Positions 49,076-57,044 of a stretch of 64,000 bases of DNA are shown in pieces. The stretch is taken from positions 1,674,001 to 1,738,000 of the forward strand of contig NC_020829.1 in the NCBI RefSeq assembly GCF_000349845.1, read 5' to 3'. Under the pieces are notes generated by a model, which worked only from the letters and a program-made list of their open reading frames with translations, did no database searches and was not told the origin of the DNA. Source of the stretch: Pseudomonas sp. ATCC 13867. GTDB lineage: Bacteria; Pseudomonadota; Gammaproteobacteria; Pseudomonadales; Pseudomonadaceae. Every line of letters begins with the position of its first letter. Within the stretch, counting starts at the first letter, position 1. A program made the translations under genes and the position numbers.

Positions 49076-50428
49076 ATGGCCAAGCAGAGAACCGGCCTGC
49101 GCTTCCAGCCCAGCGGCGGAGCGCGGAGCCCTGCGGTACCGGTAGGCAAGAAGCAGCGTCTGAGCATCGAGCGCCTGGCCCACGACGGCCGTGGCATCGC
49201 CCATGCCGATGGCCGCACCTGGTTCGTCGCCGGCGCCTTGCCGGGCGAAGCGGTGGAAGCCCGCGTGCTGTCGGCGCGCGCGCAGATTGTCGACGCCCGT
49301 AGCGAGCGGATCTTCACCGCCGCCGAAAACCGTCGAACTGCCCCGTGTCCGGTGGCCGGCACCTGTGGCGGCTGCAGCCTGCAGCACCTGCCCCATGCCG
49401 ATCAATTGGTACTCAAGCAGCGCACCTTGGCCGAGCAACTGGAACGCTTCTCCGGCCTGAGCCCGGAAGAGTGGGCCGCGCCGCTGGTGGGGCCGGAGTT
49501 CGGCTATCGCCGCCGCGCGCGCCTCGCCGTGCGCTGGGACGTCAAGGCCAAGCGCCTGGAAGTCGGCTTCCGCGCCGCCGCCAGCCAGGCCATCGTTCCG
49601 TTCGACGACTGCCTGGTGCTGGTGCCCGAGCTGCAAATCCTCGCCCGCGAGTTGCCGGACCTGCTGCGTGGTTTGGCCAAGCCCCAGGCGCTGGGCCACG
49701 TCGAACTGTTCCACGGCACGGCCAGCGCGCTGCTGCTGCGGCATATCGAACCTTTGTCCGATAGCGACCTGGCGCGACTGCTGGGATTCTGTTCGGCACG
49801 CGACGTGCAACTGTGGTTGCAGGGCGACGGAGAGCCGACACCGTGCTCCGGGAACGCCGACCTCGGCTTCCGGCTCGATACCTGGGATCTGACCCTGGCC
49901 TACCGGCCCGGCGACTTCGTCCAGGTGAATGCGCCGGTCAACGAGGCGATGGTTGCCCAGGCGCTGGATTGGCTGAAGCCTGCACCAGGCGAGCGTGTGC
50001 TGGATCTGTTCTGCGGCCTGGGCAACTTCGCCCTGCCGCTGGCGCACCGGGTGCGGGAAGTGGTCGGGGTGGAGGGTGTGCAGGCGATGGTCGATCGCGC
50101 CGCCGCCAATGCCCGGGCCAATGGCCTGGCCAATACCCGGTTCCACCAGGCGGACCTTTCGAAACCGCTTGCCGGCGCCCCCTGGGCGGCGGAGGATTTC
50201 ACCGCCGTGCTGCTCGACCCTCCGCGAGACGGAGCCTTCGAGGCAGCACGGGAGATGCGTTCACTGGGCGCCGAGAGGGTACTGTATGTGTCCTGCAATC
50301 CGGCGACCCTGGCGCGCGACGCCGGCGAGATGGCCCGACAGGGCTATCGCCTGAAGCGTGCCGGCATCCTCGACATGTTCCCGCAGACGGCACATGTGGA
50401 GGCAATGGCTTTGTTCGAGGCGAGCTAG
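49076..50428 (+). CDS. rlmD: 23S rRNA (uracil(1939)-C5)-methyltransferase
   Basis: A 450-residue SAM-dependent methyltransferase. The N-terminal TRAM domain ([20 protein letters not shown]) is followed by iron-sulfur cysteines 91, 97 and 100 ([10 protein letters not shown]) and one later Cys. The catalytic domain has [24 protein letters not shown] and [12 protein letters not shown], where the Cys is the nucleophile. It follows cysM directly and precedes relA. Confidence 0.96.
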   Translation: MAKQRTGLRFQPSGGARSPAVPVGKKQRLSIERLAHDGRGIAHADGRTWFVAGALPGEAVEARVLSARAQIVDARSERIFTAAENRRTAPCPVAGTCGGCSLQHLPHADQLVLKQRTLAEQLERFSGLSPEEWAAPLVGPEFGYRRRARLAVRWDVKAKRLEVGFRAAASQAIVPFDDCLVLVPELQILARELPDLLRGLAKPQALGHVELFHGTASALLLRHIEPLSDSDLARLLGFCSARDVQLWLQGDGEPTPCSGNADLGFRLDTWDLTLAYRPGDFVQVNAPVNEAMVAQALDWLKPAPGERVLDLFCGLGNFALPLAHRVREVVGVEGVQAMVDRAAANARANGLANTRFHQADLSKPLAGAPWAAEDFTAVLLDPPRDGAFEAAREMRSLGAERVLYVSCNPATLARDAGEMARQGYRLKRAGILDMFPQTAHVEAMALFEAS

Positions 50429-50487
50429 GACGGCTCGCGCAATCCGACCGGCCCGAGCAAGAAGAAAGGCCGGCGCTGTGAGCGGTG

Positions 50488-50507
50488 CACCGTGGGGCAC
50501 CGTGGGG
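50488..50507 (+). repeat. 10-base tandem duplication before relA
   Basis: CACCGTGGGG occurs twice in a row, ending just before the GAAGGG ribosome site of relA. Confidence 0.9.
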
Positions 50508-50520
50508 AAGGGTAGACACG

Positions 50521-52779
50521 ATGGTACAGGTGAGAGCGCACCAGCCGGTCAATACTGACGGCAGCATCAACCTCGAGGCCTGGCTGGACCATGTCCAGAC
50601 TCTGGTCCCGCTACTGGATCGCAAGGTCCTGCTGGACGCCTGCGAATTTGCCCGCGAGGTGGAAGACAAGGCAGTCAGCAAGGCTGACAACTCCTGGGCG
50701 GACGGCACCTCCAGTTTTCAGACGGGCCTGGAGATCGCCGAAATCCTGGCGGACCTCAAGCTCGACCAGGAATCACTGGTCGCCGCGGTGATCTACCGTG
50801 GCGTGCGCGAGGGCAAGGTCAAGCTGGAGGAGGTGGCGCAGCGCTTCGGTTCTGTGGTCGCCAAGCTGATCGAAGGCGTGCTGCGCATGGCGGCGATCAG
50901 CACCAGCCTCAACCCCCGGCAATCGCTGGTGCTCGGCACCCAGGCGCAGATCGAGAACCTGCGCAAGATGCTGGTGGCGATGGTCGACGACGTGCGCGTC
51001 GCGCTGATCAAGCTGGCCGAGCGTACCTGCGCGATCCGCGCGGTGAAGAACGCCGACGAGGAAAAGCGCCACCGCGTTGCCCGCGAGGTGTTCGACATCT
51101 ACGCGCCGCTGGCACACCGCCTGGGCATCGGCCATATCAAATGGGAACTGGAGGACCTGTCCTTCCGCTACCTGGAGCCCGACCAGTACAAGCAGATCGC
51201 CAAGCTGCTGCACGAGCGCCGGCTGGATCGCGAGCAGTACATCGCCACCGTGATGCAGCAGCTCAAGGACGCCCTGGCCGCCACCGGCATCAAGGCCGAC
51301 CTGTCCGGCCGCGCCAAGCACATCTATTCCATCTGGCGGAAGATGCAGCGCAAGGGCCTGGACTTCAGCCAGATCTACGACGTCCGCGCGGTGCGCGTGC
51401 TGGTGCCGGAAATGCGCGACTGCTACACCGCGCTGGGCATCGTGCACACCCTCTGGCGGCACATTCCCAAGGAATTCGACGACTACATCGCCAACCCCAA
51501 GGAAAACGGCTACCGCTCGCTGCACACCGCGGTGATCGGCCCCGAGGGCAAGGTGCTGGAAGTGCAGATCCGCACCCATTCCATGCACGAGGAAGCCGAG
51601 CTGGGCGTGTGCGCGCACTGGCGCTACAAGGGCACCGACGTCAAGGCCAGCTCCAATCACTACGAAGAAAAGATCTCCTGGCTGCGCCAGGTGCTGGAAT
51701 GGCACGAGGAGCTGGGCGACATCGGCGGTCTGGCCGAGCAGTTGCGCGTCGACATCGAGCCCGACCGGGTCTACGTCTTCACCCCGGACGGCCACGCCAT
51801 CGACCTGCCCAAGGGCGCAACCCCGCTGGACTTCGCCTACCGCGTGCACACCGAGGTTGGCCACAACTGCCGTGGCGCCAAGATCAACGGCCGCATCGTG
51901 CCGCTCAACTACAGCCTGCAGACCGGTGAGCAGGTGGAAATCATCACCGGCAAGCAGAGCGGGCCGAGCCGCGACTGGCTGAACCAGAACCTGGGCTATG
52001 TCACCACCTCGCGGGCGCGGGCGAAGATCGTCCACTGGTTCAAGCTGCAGGCGCGCGACCAGAACGTCGCCGCCGGCAAGGCCATGCTCGAACGCGAGCT
52101 GGGTCGCCTGGCGCTGCCGCCGGTGGACTTCGAGAAGCTTGCCGAGAAGGCCAACTACAAGACCGGCGAAGACCTGTTCGCCGCCCTGGGCGCCGGCGAC
52201 CTGCGCCTGGCCCACGTGGTCAACTACGCGCAGCAACTGGTCGAGCCCGAGCGCGGCACCGAGCAGCTCGAACTCATTCCGCGCAAGCCGAGCAAGATCG
52301 GCCACGGCAAGCGCGGCGACATCCAGATCCAGGGCGTCGGCAACCTGCTCACGCAGATGGCCGGCTGCTGCCAGCCGCTGCCGGGCGAGCCGATCGTCGG
52401 CTACATCACCCTCGGCCGTGGCGTGACCATCCACCGCCAGGACTGCGCCACCGCGCTGCAACTGGCCGGCCGCGAGCCGGAACGGATCATCCAGGTCAGC
52501 TGGGGGCCGGTGCCGGTCAGCACCTATCCGGTGGATATCGTCATTCGCGCCTACGACCGTTCCGGCCTGCTGCGCGACGTCTCCCAGGTGCTGCTCAACG
52601 AGCGCATCAACGTGCTGGCGGTGAACACCCGCTCGGACAAGGAAGACAACACCGCGGTGATGCGCCTGACCATCGAGATCCCCGGCCTCGACGCGCTGGG
52701 ACGCCTGCTGGCGCGGGTGTCGCAGTTGCCCAACATCATCGAGGCGCGGCGCGACCGCGCGGGTGCCAAGGATGCATAA
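50521..52779 (+). CDS. relA: (p)ppGpp synthetase RelA
   Basis: A 752-residue ribosome-associated alarmone synthetase of the stringent response. The N-terminal pseudo-hydrolase domain lacks the HDxxED dyad (AVIYRGVREGKV stands in its place), as in RelA. The synthetase domain has KENGYRSLHTAVIG and EVQIRTHSMHEEAELGVCAHW. A TGS domain (VYVFTPDGHAIDLPKGATPLDFAY) and a C-terminal ACT domain follow. The start is MVQVRAHQPV with GGGAAGGG upstream. mazG overlaps its stop. Confidence 0.97.
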   Translation: MVQVRAHQPVNTDGSINLEAWLDHVQTLVPLLDRKVLLDACEFAREVEDKAVSKADNSWADGTSSFQTGLEIAEILADLKLDQESLVAAVIYRGVREGKVKLEEVAQRFGSVVAKLIEGVLRMAAISTSLNPRQSLVLGTQAQIENLRKMLVAMVDDVRVALIKLAERTCAIRAVKNADEEKRHRVAREVFDIYAPLAHRLGIGHIKWELEDLSFRYLEPDQYKQIAKLLHERRLDREQYIATVMQQLKDALAATGIKADLSGRAKHIYSIWRKMQRKGLDFSQIYDVRAVRVLVPEMRDCYTALGIVHTLWRHIPKEFDDYIANPKENGYRSLHTAVIGPEGKVLEVQIRTHSMHEEAELGVCAHWRYKGTDVKASSNHYEEKISWLRQVLEWHEELGDIGGLAEQLRVDIEPDRVYVFTPDGHAIDLPKGATPLDFAYRVHTEVGHNCRGAKINGRIVPLNYSLQTGEQVEIITGKQSGPSRDWLNQNLGYVTTSRARAKIVHWFKLQARDQNVAAGKAMLERELGRLALPPVDFEKLAEKANYKTGEDLFAALGAGDLRLAHVVNYAQQLVEPERGTEQLELIPRKPSKIGHGKRGDIQIQGVGNLLTQMAGCCQPLPGEPIVGYITLGRGVTIHRQDCATALQLAGREPERIIQVSWGPVPVSTYPVDIVIRAYDRSGLLRDVSQVLLNERINVLAVNTRSDKEDNTAVMRLTIEIPGLDALGRLLARVSQLPNIIEARRDRAGAKDA

Positions 52780-53605
52780 GCTCGACGACCTGCTGTACCT
52801 GATGGCCCGGCTGCGCGATCCGCAGCATGGCTGTCCGTGGGACCTGAAGCAGAGCTACGCGACCATCGTCCCCTACACCCTCGAGGAAGCCTACGAAGTG
52901 GCCGACGCCATCGAGCGTGGCGACTTCGACCACCTGCGAGAGGAACTGGGCGATCTGTTGTTCCAGGTCGTCTACTACGCGCAGCTGGCGCGGGAAGAGG
53001 GGCGTTTCGAGTTCGACGCTGTGGTCGATGGCATCACCCGCAAACTGGTCCGCCGCCATCCCCACGTGTTCCCCGATGGCGACCTGTACGGCGAGCCGGA
53101 CCCGGCGAAGCTTGCGGAAGCTGCGGTCAAGCAGCGCTGGGAGGAGCTCAAGGCCGAGGAGCGCGCCGCCAAGGCTGCCGAACCGGTGCAGCTGTCCCTG
53201 CTGGACGACGTGCCCCACGCCCTGCCAGCACTGAGTCGCGCCGCCAAGCTGCAGAAGCGTGCTTCCCAGGTCGGCTTCGACTGGACCGACGCCCTGCCGG
53301 TGGTGGACAAGGTTCGCGAGGAACTGGACGAGGTCCTCGAAGCCATGGCCGGCGGCGACACCGAGGCCCAGGCGGAAGAAGTGGGCGACCTGCTGTTCGT
53401 GGTGGTCAACCTGGCGCGCAAGCTCAAGGTCGATCCGGAAACCGCCCTGCGTGCGGCCAATGCCAAGTTCGAGCGGCGTTTCCGCTACATCGAGACGGCC
53501 TTGCGTGACCAGGGACGCACGCTGGAAGACAGCAACCTGGAAGAGATGGACGAGCTGTGGGGCGCCGCCAAGCGCGACGAGAAGAACCCGCTCAGCTGTG
53601 GATAA
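52772..53605 (+). CDS. mazG: Nucleoside triphosphate pyrophosphohydrolase MazG
   Basis: A 277-residue protein with two MazG domains. The first contains CPWDLKQSYATIVPYTLEEAYEVADAIE and EELGDLLFQVVYYAQLA; the second contains FDWTDALPVVDKVREELDEVLEAM and EEVGDLLFVVVNLARKL. EExxE and ELxD motifs bind magnesium. It hydrolyses NTPs and dNTPs to monophosphates and may influence (p)ppGpp levels. It overlaps the end of relA, an old and conserved linkage. Confidence 0.95.
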   Translation: MHKLDDLLYLMARLRDPQHGCPWDLKQSYATIVPYTLEEAYEVADAIERGDFDHLREELGDLLFQVVYYAQLAREEGRFEFDAVVDGITRKLVRRHPHVFPDGDLYGEPDPAKLAEAAVKQRWEELKAEERAAKAAEPVQLSLLDDVPHALPALSRAAKLQKRASQVGFDWTDALPVVDKVREELDEVLEAMAGGDTEAQAEEVGDLLFVVVNLARKLKVDPETALRAANAKFERRFRYIETALRDQGRTLEDSNLEEMDELWGAAKRDEKNPLSCG

Positions 53606-53621
53606 GTTCTTCGCTCCAATA

Positions 53622-53647
53622 AAAAGCCCCGCATTCGCGGGGCTTTT
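53622..53647 (+). terminator. Intrinsic terminator of relA-mazG
   Basis: A perfect 11-base stem (AAAAGCCCCGC / GCGGGGCTTTT) with loop ATTC, then GTTTT. Confidence 0.92.
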
Positions 53648-53655
53648 GTTTTCTG

Positions 53656-53732
53656 GTAGGAGCGAGCTTGCTCGCGAACCGCTTGATGCCGGCGCCGCCG
53701 GAAATCTGTTCGCGAGCAAGCTCGCTCCTACA
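53656..53732. repeat. REPIN: inverted REP pair
   Basis: REP copies at 53656-53678 and 53709-53732 in opposite orientation, between mazG and lpxO (convergent genes). Confidence 0.92.
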
Positions 53733-53762
53733 ATATTCCGTCAATGCGAAGGGCGCGCGCCC

Positions 53763-54695
53763 TCAGCCGAACAGCCAGCGCAGGATCAGCACCAGCAGCA
53801 CCACCGCCAGCACCGGCCGGCTGATGCGGTAGGCTCTGGGATAGGCGCGCTTGAACACCTTCACCTGGCTGCCCACGGCATTGCCCAGGCGGATCAGCAC
53901 CGAGTAGGCCTGGTTGATCCCGCCGACGCGCTCGCCTTCGACGTTCTGCGGCGCGGTGGCGCGGCCGAGGAAGGCACTGACGCGGCGGTTGATGCGGGTC
54001 AGCAGCGACGACCTGAGCGGACGCTCGATGTCGCAGAAGAGGATCAGGCGCGATTCGTCGGTTTCGTTCTTCACCCAGTGGACGAAGGTTTCGTCGAACA
54101 TCACGTCCTGGCCGTCACGCCAGGCGTAGGGCTGGCCGTCGACGAAGATGCGGCACTCTTCGGAGTTCGGCGTGGCCAGGCCCAGGTGGTAGCGCAACGA
54201 GCCGGCGTAGGGGTCGCGGTGCTTGTTCAGGTGGCTGCGCGGCGGCAGGCGGGTGAACATGGCGCCCTTGACGTTGGGGATGCTGCTCACCAGCTCGACG
54301 GTCTTCGGGCAGAGCTTCTGCGCGGAGGGCAGGGGGCCGTCGTACCAGGTCAGGTAAAAGCGGGTCCAGCCTTTCTTGAAGAAGGAGCCGAAACCGGCCT
54401 CGTTGTTGTTCAGGGCGTCGCGGATGTAGCCCTCGTCGAACAGGTTTTCGGCTTCCTCGCGAATCATTTGCCAGTTGTCGCGCAGCCTGTCGAGCTCGGG
54501 GAAGCGCTCGCGGTCCAGGTAGGGCTTGGACGGCACGCTGGAGTTCAGGTACATCAGCGAGTTGTACGGGGCGAACCAGGCAGAGTGGTTCACGACCTGG
54601 CGCAGGAAGGGCAGCCGTACCTTGCCGCGCAGGTGCACGTAGAGGATGGCGACGAGGAAGATGGCAAGGATCGTGAGAACGATGAACTTGATCAT
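53763..54695 (-). CDS. lpxO: Lipid A 2-hydroxylase LpxO
   Basis: A 310-residue Fe(II)/2-oxoglutarate-dependent dioxygenase of the aspartyl/asparaginyl beta-hydroxylase family, which hydroxylates the secondary laurate chains of lipid A. An N-terminal membrane anchor (residues 3-22) and a C-terminal hydrophobic helix are seen. The iron site is in LNKHRDPYAGSLRYHLGL and FDETFVHWVKN. The start MIKFIVLTILAIF follows CAGGG; the longer open frame upstream is unrelated. Confidence 0.92.
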   Translation of the reverse strand: MIKFIVLTILAIFLVAILYVHLRGKVRLPFLRQVVNHSAWFAPYNSLMYLNSSVPSKPYLDRERFPELDRLRDNWQMIREEAENLFDEGYIRDALNNNEAGFGSFFKKGWTRFYLTWYDGPLPSAQKLCPKTVELVSSIPNVKGAMFTRLPPRSHLNKHRDPYAGSLRYHLGLATPNSEECRIFVDGQPYAWRDGQDVMFDETFVHWVKNETDESRLILFCDIERPLRSSLLTRINRRVSAFLGRATAPQNVEGERVGGINQAYSVLIRLGNAVGSQVKVFKRAYPRAYRISRPVLAVVLLVLILRWLFG

Positions 54696-54844
54696 GGGGG
54701 CCCTGGATAGTGAAATCGAGCTGGGCACTTGCGCAGCGCACGCACAGGCCCGAGGATTATACCCCCTGTGGGCATGAGCGCGGAGCGTTGTGCCGCCAGG
54801 AAAGTTGTTCCGCGTCAATCAAGGATTGTCGAGAGTCTTATCGA

Positions 54845-55384
54845 ATGAGCATGTCGTTACGTGACCAGTTGCTGAAAGCCGGACTGGTCAGTGAGAAACA
54901 GGCCAAACAGGCCGGCAAGCAGAAGCAGAAGCAGCAGCGTCTGGAGCACAAGAACCAGGTGCAGAAGGATGACAGCCAGCGTCAGGCCGCCTTGCAGGCG
55001 CAGGCCGACAAGCAGGCCCGCGATGCCGAGCTGAATCGCCAGCAGCAGGAAAAGGCCGAGAAGAAGGCCAGGACCGCGCAGATCAAGCAACTGATCGAAG
55101 GCACCCGTCTGCCGAAGCTGGAAACCGAGGACTATTACAACTTCGTCGATGCGAAGAAGGTCAAGCGCATTGCGGTGAACGACCTGATCCGCGACAAGCT
55201 CAGTCGCGGCAGCCTGGCCATCGTCAGCTACGACGGCCGCTACGAGATCGTCCCGCGTGACGCCGCGCTGCGCATCAAGGAGCGCGACGAGCGGCGTATC
55301 GTGCTGCTCAACGAGCCCAGCGGCGAGCCGGACGAGGACGACCCGTACAAGGATTACGTGGTGCCCGACGACCTCATGTGGTGA
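54845..55384 (+). CDS. DUF2058 protein
   Basis: A 179-residue cytoplasmic protein. Residues 1-85 are very rich in Lys, Gln and Ala and probably coiled-coil (KQAKQAGKQKQKQQRLEHK and following). The C-terminal part (YNFVDAKKVKRIAVNDLIRDKLSRG, then DPYKDYVVPDDLMW) is the conserved DUF2058 signature. E. coli YaiL is a member; it may associate with nucleic acid or ribosomes, but function is unknown. The start is MSMSLRDQLLKAG. It is divergent from lpxO. Confidence 0.85.
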   Translation: MSMSLRDQLLKAGLVSEKQAKQAGKQKQKQQRLEHKNQVQKDDSQRQAALQAQADKQARDAELNRQQQEKAEKKARTAQIKQLIEGTRLPKLETEDYYNFVDAKKVKRIAVNDLIRDKLSRGSLAIVSYDGRYEIVPRDAALRIKERDERRIVLLNEPSGEPDEDDPYKDYVVPDDLMW

Positions 55385-55402
55385 GGCCGTCCCGGTCGGA
55401 CC

Positions 55403-55693
55403 TCAGGCCGGATTCAGCACCACCCTTGCGAAGCGCGCCTCCGCCGCCTGCGGCGTGATGGCGTGCAGACGGTCCAGCCGGAGCTCCCGGCTGGCATCGT
55501 CCACCCGGACTTCCAGGAACTCCTCCACGACCCCGTCCGCGTTTCGCCGCGTGTGCGTGGTGAAGGCCTGGGCGTCGAACGCCAGGCCGTCACGCAGCTC
55601 GATACGCAGCCAGTAGCGGTGCAGGCAGGCGATCTCCAGGTAGTCGTGCAGATCGCAGTGCAGCGGCTGGTAGGCGTCCATGCCGTTCAGCAT
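55403..55693 (-). CDS. Rof-family Rho-binding antiterminator-like protein
   Basis: A 96-residue protein with the Rof/YaeO pattern: YQPLHCDLHDYLEIACLHRYWL at the N-terminus, a beta-strand-rich middle (IELRDGLAFDAQA) and EFLEVRVDDASRELRLDRLHAITP. E. coli Rof binds Rho and inhibits termination. The start could be 55693, overlapping the DUF2024 stop by seven bases, or the ATG four codons later. It is the last gene of a three-gene operon. Confidence 0.75.
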   Translation of the reverse strand: MLNGMDAYQPLHCDLHDYLEIACLHRYWLRIELRDGLAFDAQAFTTHTRRNADGVVEEFLEVRVDDASRELRLDRLHAITPQAAEARFARVVLNPA

Positions 55694-55941
55694 CCTTCCA
55701 TCTCGATGACGTAGTAGCCCTGGCGGCGCAGCGCCTCTTCCACCGGGGGCGTGGAAAACTCGCTGTGGCAGAACTCGCAGCGGCTCATGTGCACGTCATG
55801 CGCCTGGATGCCGCGCGCCGCCAGCCAGTGCGCGGCGAACTCCGCGGCACGGCTGGCGGCGTCCGGCCCGACCAGGACGTCGAAGTGCAGGTAGCGGCCA
55901 TCGTGGGTACGCACATGGGTGTCGTAGACGCGAACCTGCAT
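55687..55941 (-). CDS. DUF2024 protein
   Basis: An 84-residue protein with the DUF2024 pattern: MQVRVYDTHVRTHDGRYLHFDVLV, then a helix and SRCEFCHSEFSTPPVEEALRRQGYYVIEMEGC. The CxxCH motif near residue 55 and a terminal Cys may bind metal or be redox-active. Function unknown. AAGGGGCTCGCC precedes the ATG. It lies ten bases after the thioredoxin-like gene. Confidence 0.82.
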   Translation of the reverse strand: MQVRVYDTHVRTHDGRYLHFDVLVGPDAASRAAEFAAHWLAARGIQAHDVHMSRCEFCHSEFSTPPVEEALRRQGYYVIEMEGC

Positions 55942-55951
55942 GGCGAGCCCC

Positions 55952-56176
55952 TTACTTCAGGTCGGCGATGGCGGCGCCGAAGTTCAGGTGCAGCACCTGG
56001 CCATCGACCACCAGGGCGGGCACCGATTTGACCCCGGCGGCCTCGGCCTCGGCGATGCGCGGCGCCTGCTCGCCCAGGTGCACCACTTCCACATCCCGGT
56101 TCAGCAACGGCAGCAGCGTGCGTTCGGCCTCGACGCAGACGGCGCAACCGGCATGGTAATAGATGGCTTTGCTCAT
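55952..56176 (-). CDS. Small thioredoxin/glutaredoxin-fold protein
   Basis: A 74-residue single-domain thioredoxin-fold protein with a CAVC active site at Cys11-Cys14 (YYHAGCAVCVEAERT) and the cis-proline region SVPALVVDGQVLHLNFG. It is shorter than glutaredoxin (about 85). It should act as a cytoplasmic disulfide reductase or redox relay. AGGAGAAGGATC precedes the ATG. It is the first gene of the operon with DUF2024 and the Rof-like gene, divergent from a MarR regulator. Confidence 0.83.
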   Translation of the reverse strand: MSKAIYYHAGCAVCVEAERTLLPLLNRDVEVVHLGEQAPRIAEAEAAGVKSVPALVVDGQVLHLNFGAAIADLK

Positions 56177-56198
56177 GATCCTTCTCCTGATTGATTAA

Positions 56199-56277
56199 GT
56201 ATCGAATCGATACAATATCAGTCTGCAAGCGAAAAGAGCCTTCTGTCAAACTGGTTTTTGATCGATACTATCTATCG
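56199..56277. promoter_or_regulatory. Twin operators between the thioredoxin-like and MarR genes
   Basis: GTATCG-N3-CGATAC (56199-56213) and CGATA-N5-TATCG (56263-56277) are two dyads sharing the CGATA core. One lies just upstream of the thioredoxin-like gene and the other immediately before the MarR ribosome site. This arrangement suggests autorepression and joint control by the MarR protein. Confidence 0.6.
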
Positions 56278-56290
56278 GGAGGATGAGCCC

Positions 56291-56860
56291 ATGACCGATA
56301 CGACCCTGTACGACTATCTTGAGCGCATTGCCAGCCTGATGCGCGCCTGGGCCCGCGAGCAGCCGCTGATGGCGGATCTGCAGCCGATCCAGCTGAGTGC
56401 GCTGAACTACCTGGCGCGCTGCAACCGCTATTCGAACACGCCATTGGCGGTCACGGACTTCCTCGGGCTGACCAAAGGCACGGTGTCGCAGTCGCTGAAA
56501 GCGCTGGAGGCCAAGGGGCTGATTCGCAAGCGCCCGGATGCGCAGGACCGACGCAGCGTGCACCTGGAACTGACGGACGCGGGGCAAGGACTGATCGAGG
56601 CGCTGGTGCCGCCGGCGTTCCTGAGTCGCGCCGAAGAGGCTTTGGGCGAGCGCCGCGAACTGCTGGTCGCGCTGCTGCGCGAGCTGTTGACCAGCATCCA
56701 GCGCCAGGAGGATGTGCCGGGCTTCGGCCTGTGCCGCACCTGCCGTTTCCACCAGAAGCGGGACGACGGCGCGCTCTGCGGGCTGACCGGGGAGCGGCTG
56801 GAAACGCGCGAAGGAGAGCTGGTCTGCCGCGAGCACTCAGAGCCCGGCGAAGCCGCCTGA
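56291..56860 (+). CDS. MarR-family regulator with C-terminal cysteine cluster
   Basis: A 189-residue MarR-type repressor. The winged helix-turn-helix covers about 35-105 (PLAVTDFLGLTKGTVSQSLKALE, and DRRSVHLELTDAG in the wing). A non-standard extension after residue 140 carries Cys148, Cys151, Cys163 and Cys179 (CRTC, ALCG, LVCREH), which could bind zinc or an iron-sulfur cluster or form disulfides. The start MTDTTLYDYL has GGAGG eight bases upstream. It is divergent from a thioredoxin-like operon, which suggests redox or metal sensing. Confidence 0.85.
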   Translation: MTDTTLYDYLERIASLMRAWAREQPLMADLQPIQLSALNYLARCNRYSNTPLAVTDFLGLTKGTVSQSLKALEAKGLIRKRPDAQDRRSVHLELTDAGQGLIEALVPPAFLSRAEEALGERRELLVALLRELLTSIQRQEDVPGFGLCRTCRFHQKRDDGALCGLTGERLETREGELVCREHSEPGEAA

Positions 56861-56888
56861 ACCGGGCTGCACGGCGCCGTTGATCTTC

Positions 56889-56981
56889 GTAGGAGCGAGC
56901 TTGCTCGCGAACCGCTTGACGCCGTTGTCAGGGGGACGCTTTGTTCGCGAGCAAGGGTTGGGAGCCCCCTTCGCTCCTACA
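56889..56981. repeat. REP pair with an altered second copy
   Basis: A normal REP is at 56889-56911. The inverted partner (56944-56981) starts TTCGCGAGCAAG and ends CGCTCCTACA, but has an additional GGTTGGGAGCCCCCTT in the middle. Confidence 0.85.
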
Positions 56982-56992
56982 AAAAAGCCACC

Positions 56993-57028
56993 CATGAAAA
57001 AGCCGGGCAGATGCCCGGCTTTTTCATG
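56993..57028. terminator. Bidirectional terminator between the MarR gene and fadL
   Basis: A perfect 17-base stem (56993-57009 with 57012-57028) with A-run and T-run on its two arms, serving converging genes. Confidence 0.92.
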
Positions 57029-57044
57029 TCCGCAGGTGGCGCTA

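Noticed and set aside
50773..52461. 562-codon open frame antisense to relA
   Set aside because: Opposite conserved RelA domains; low-complexity Asp/His/Val sequence.
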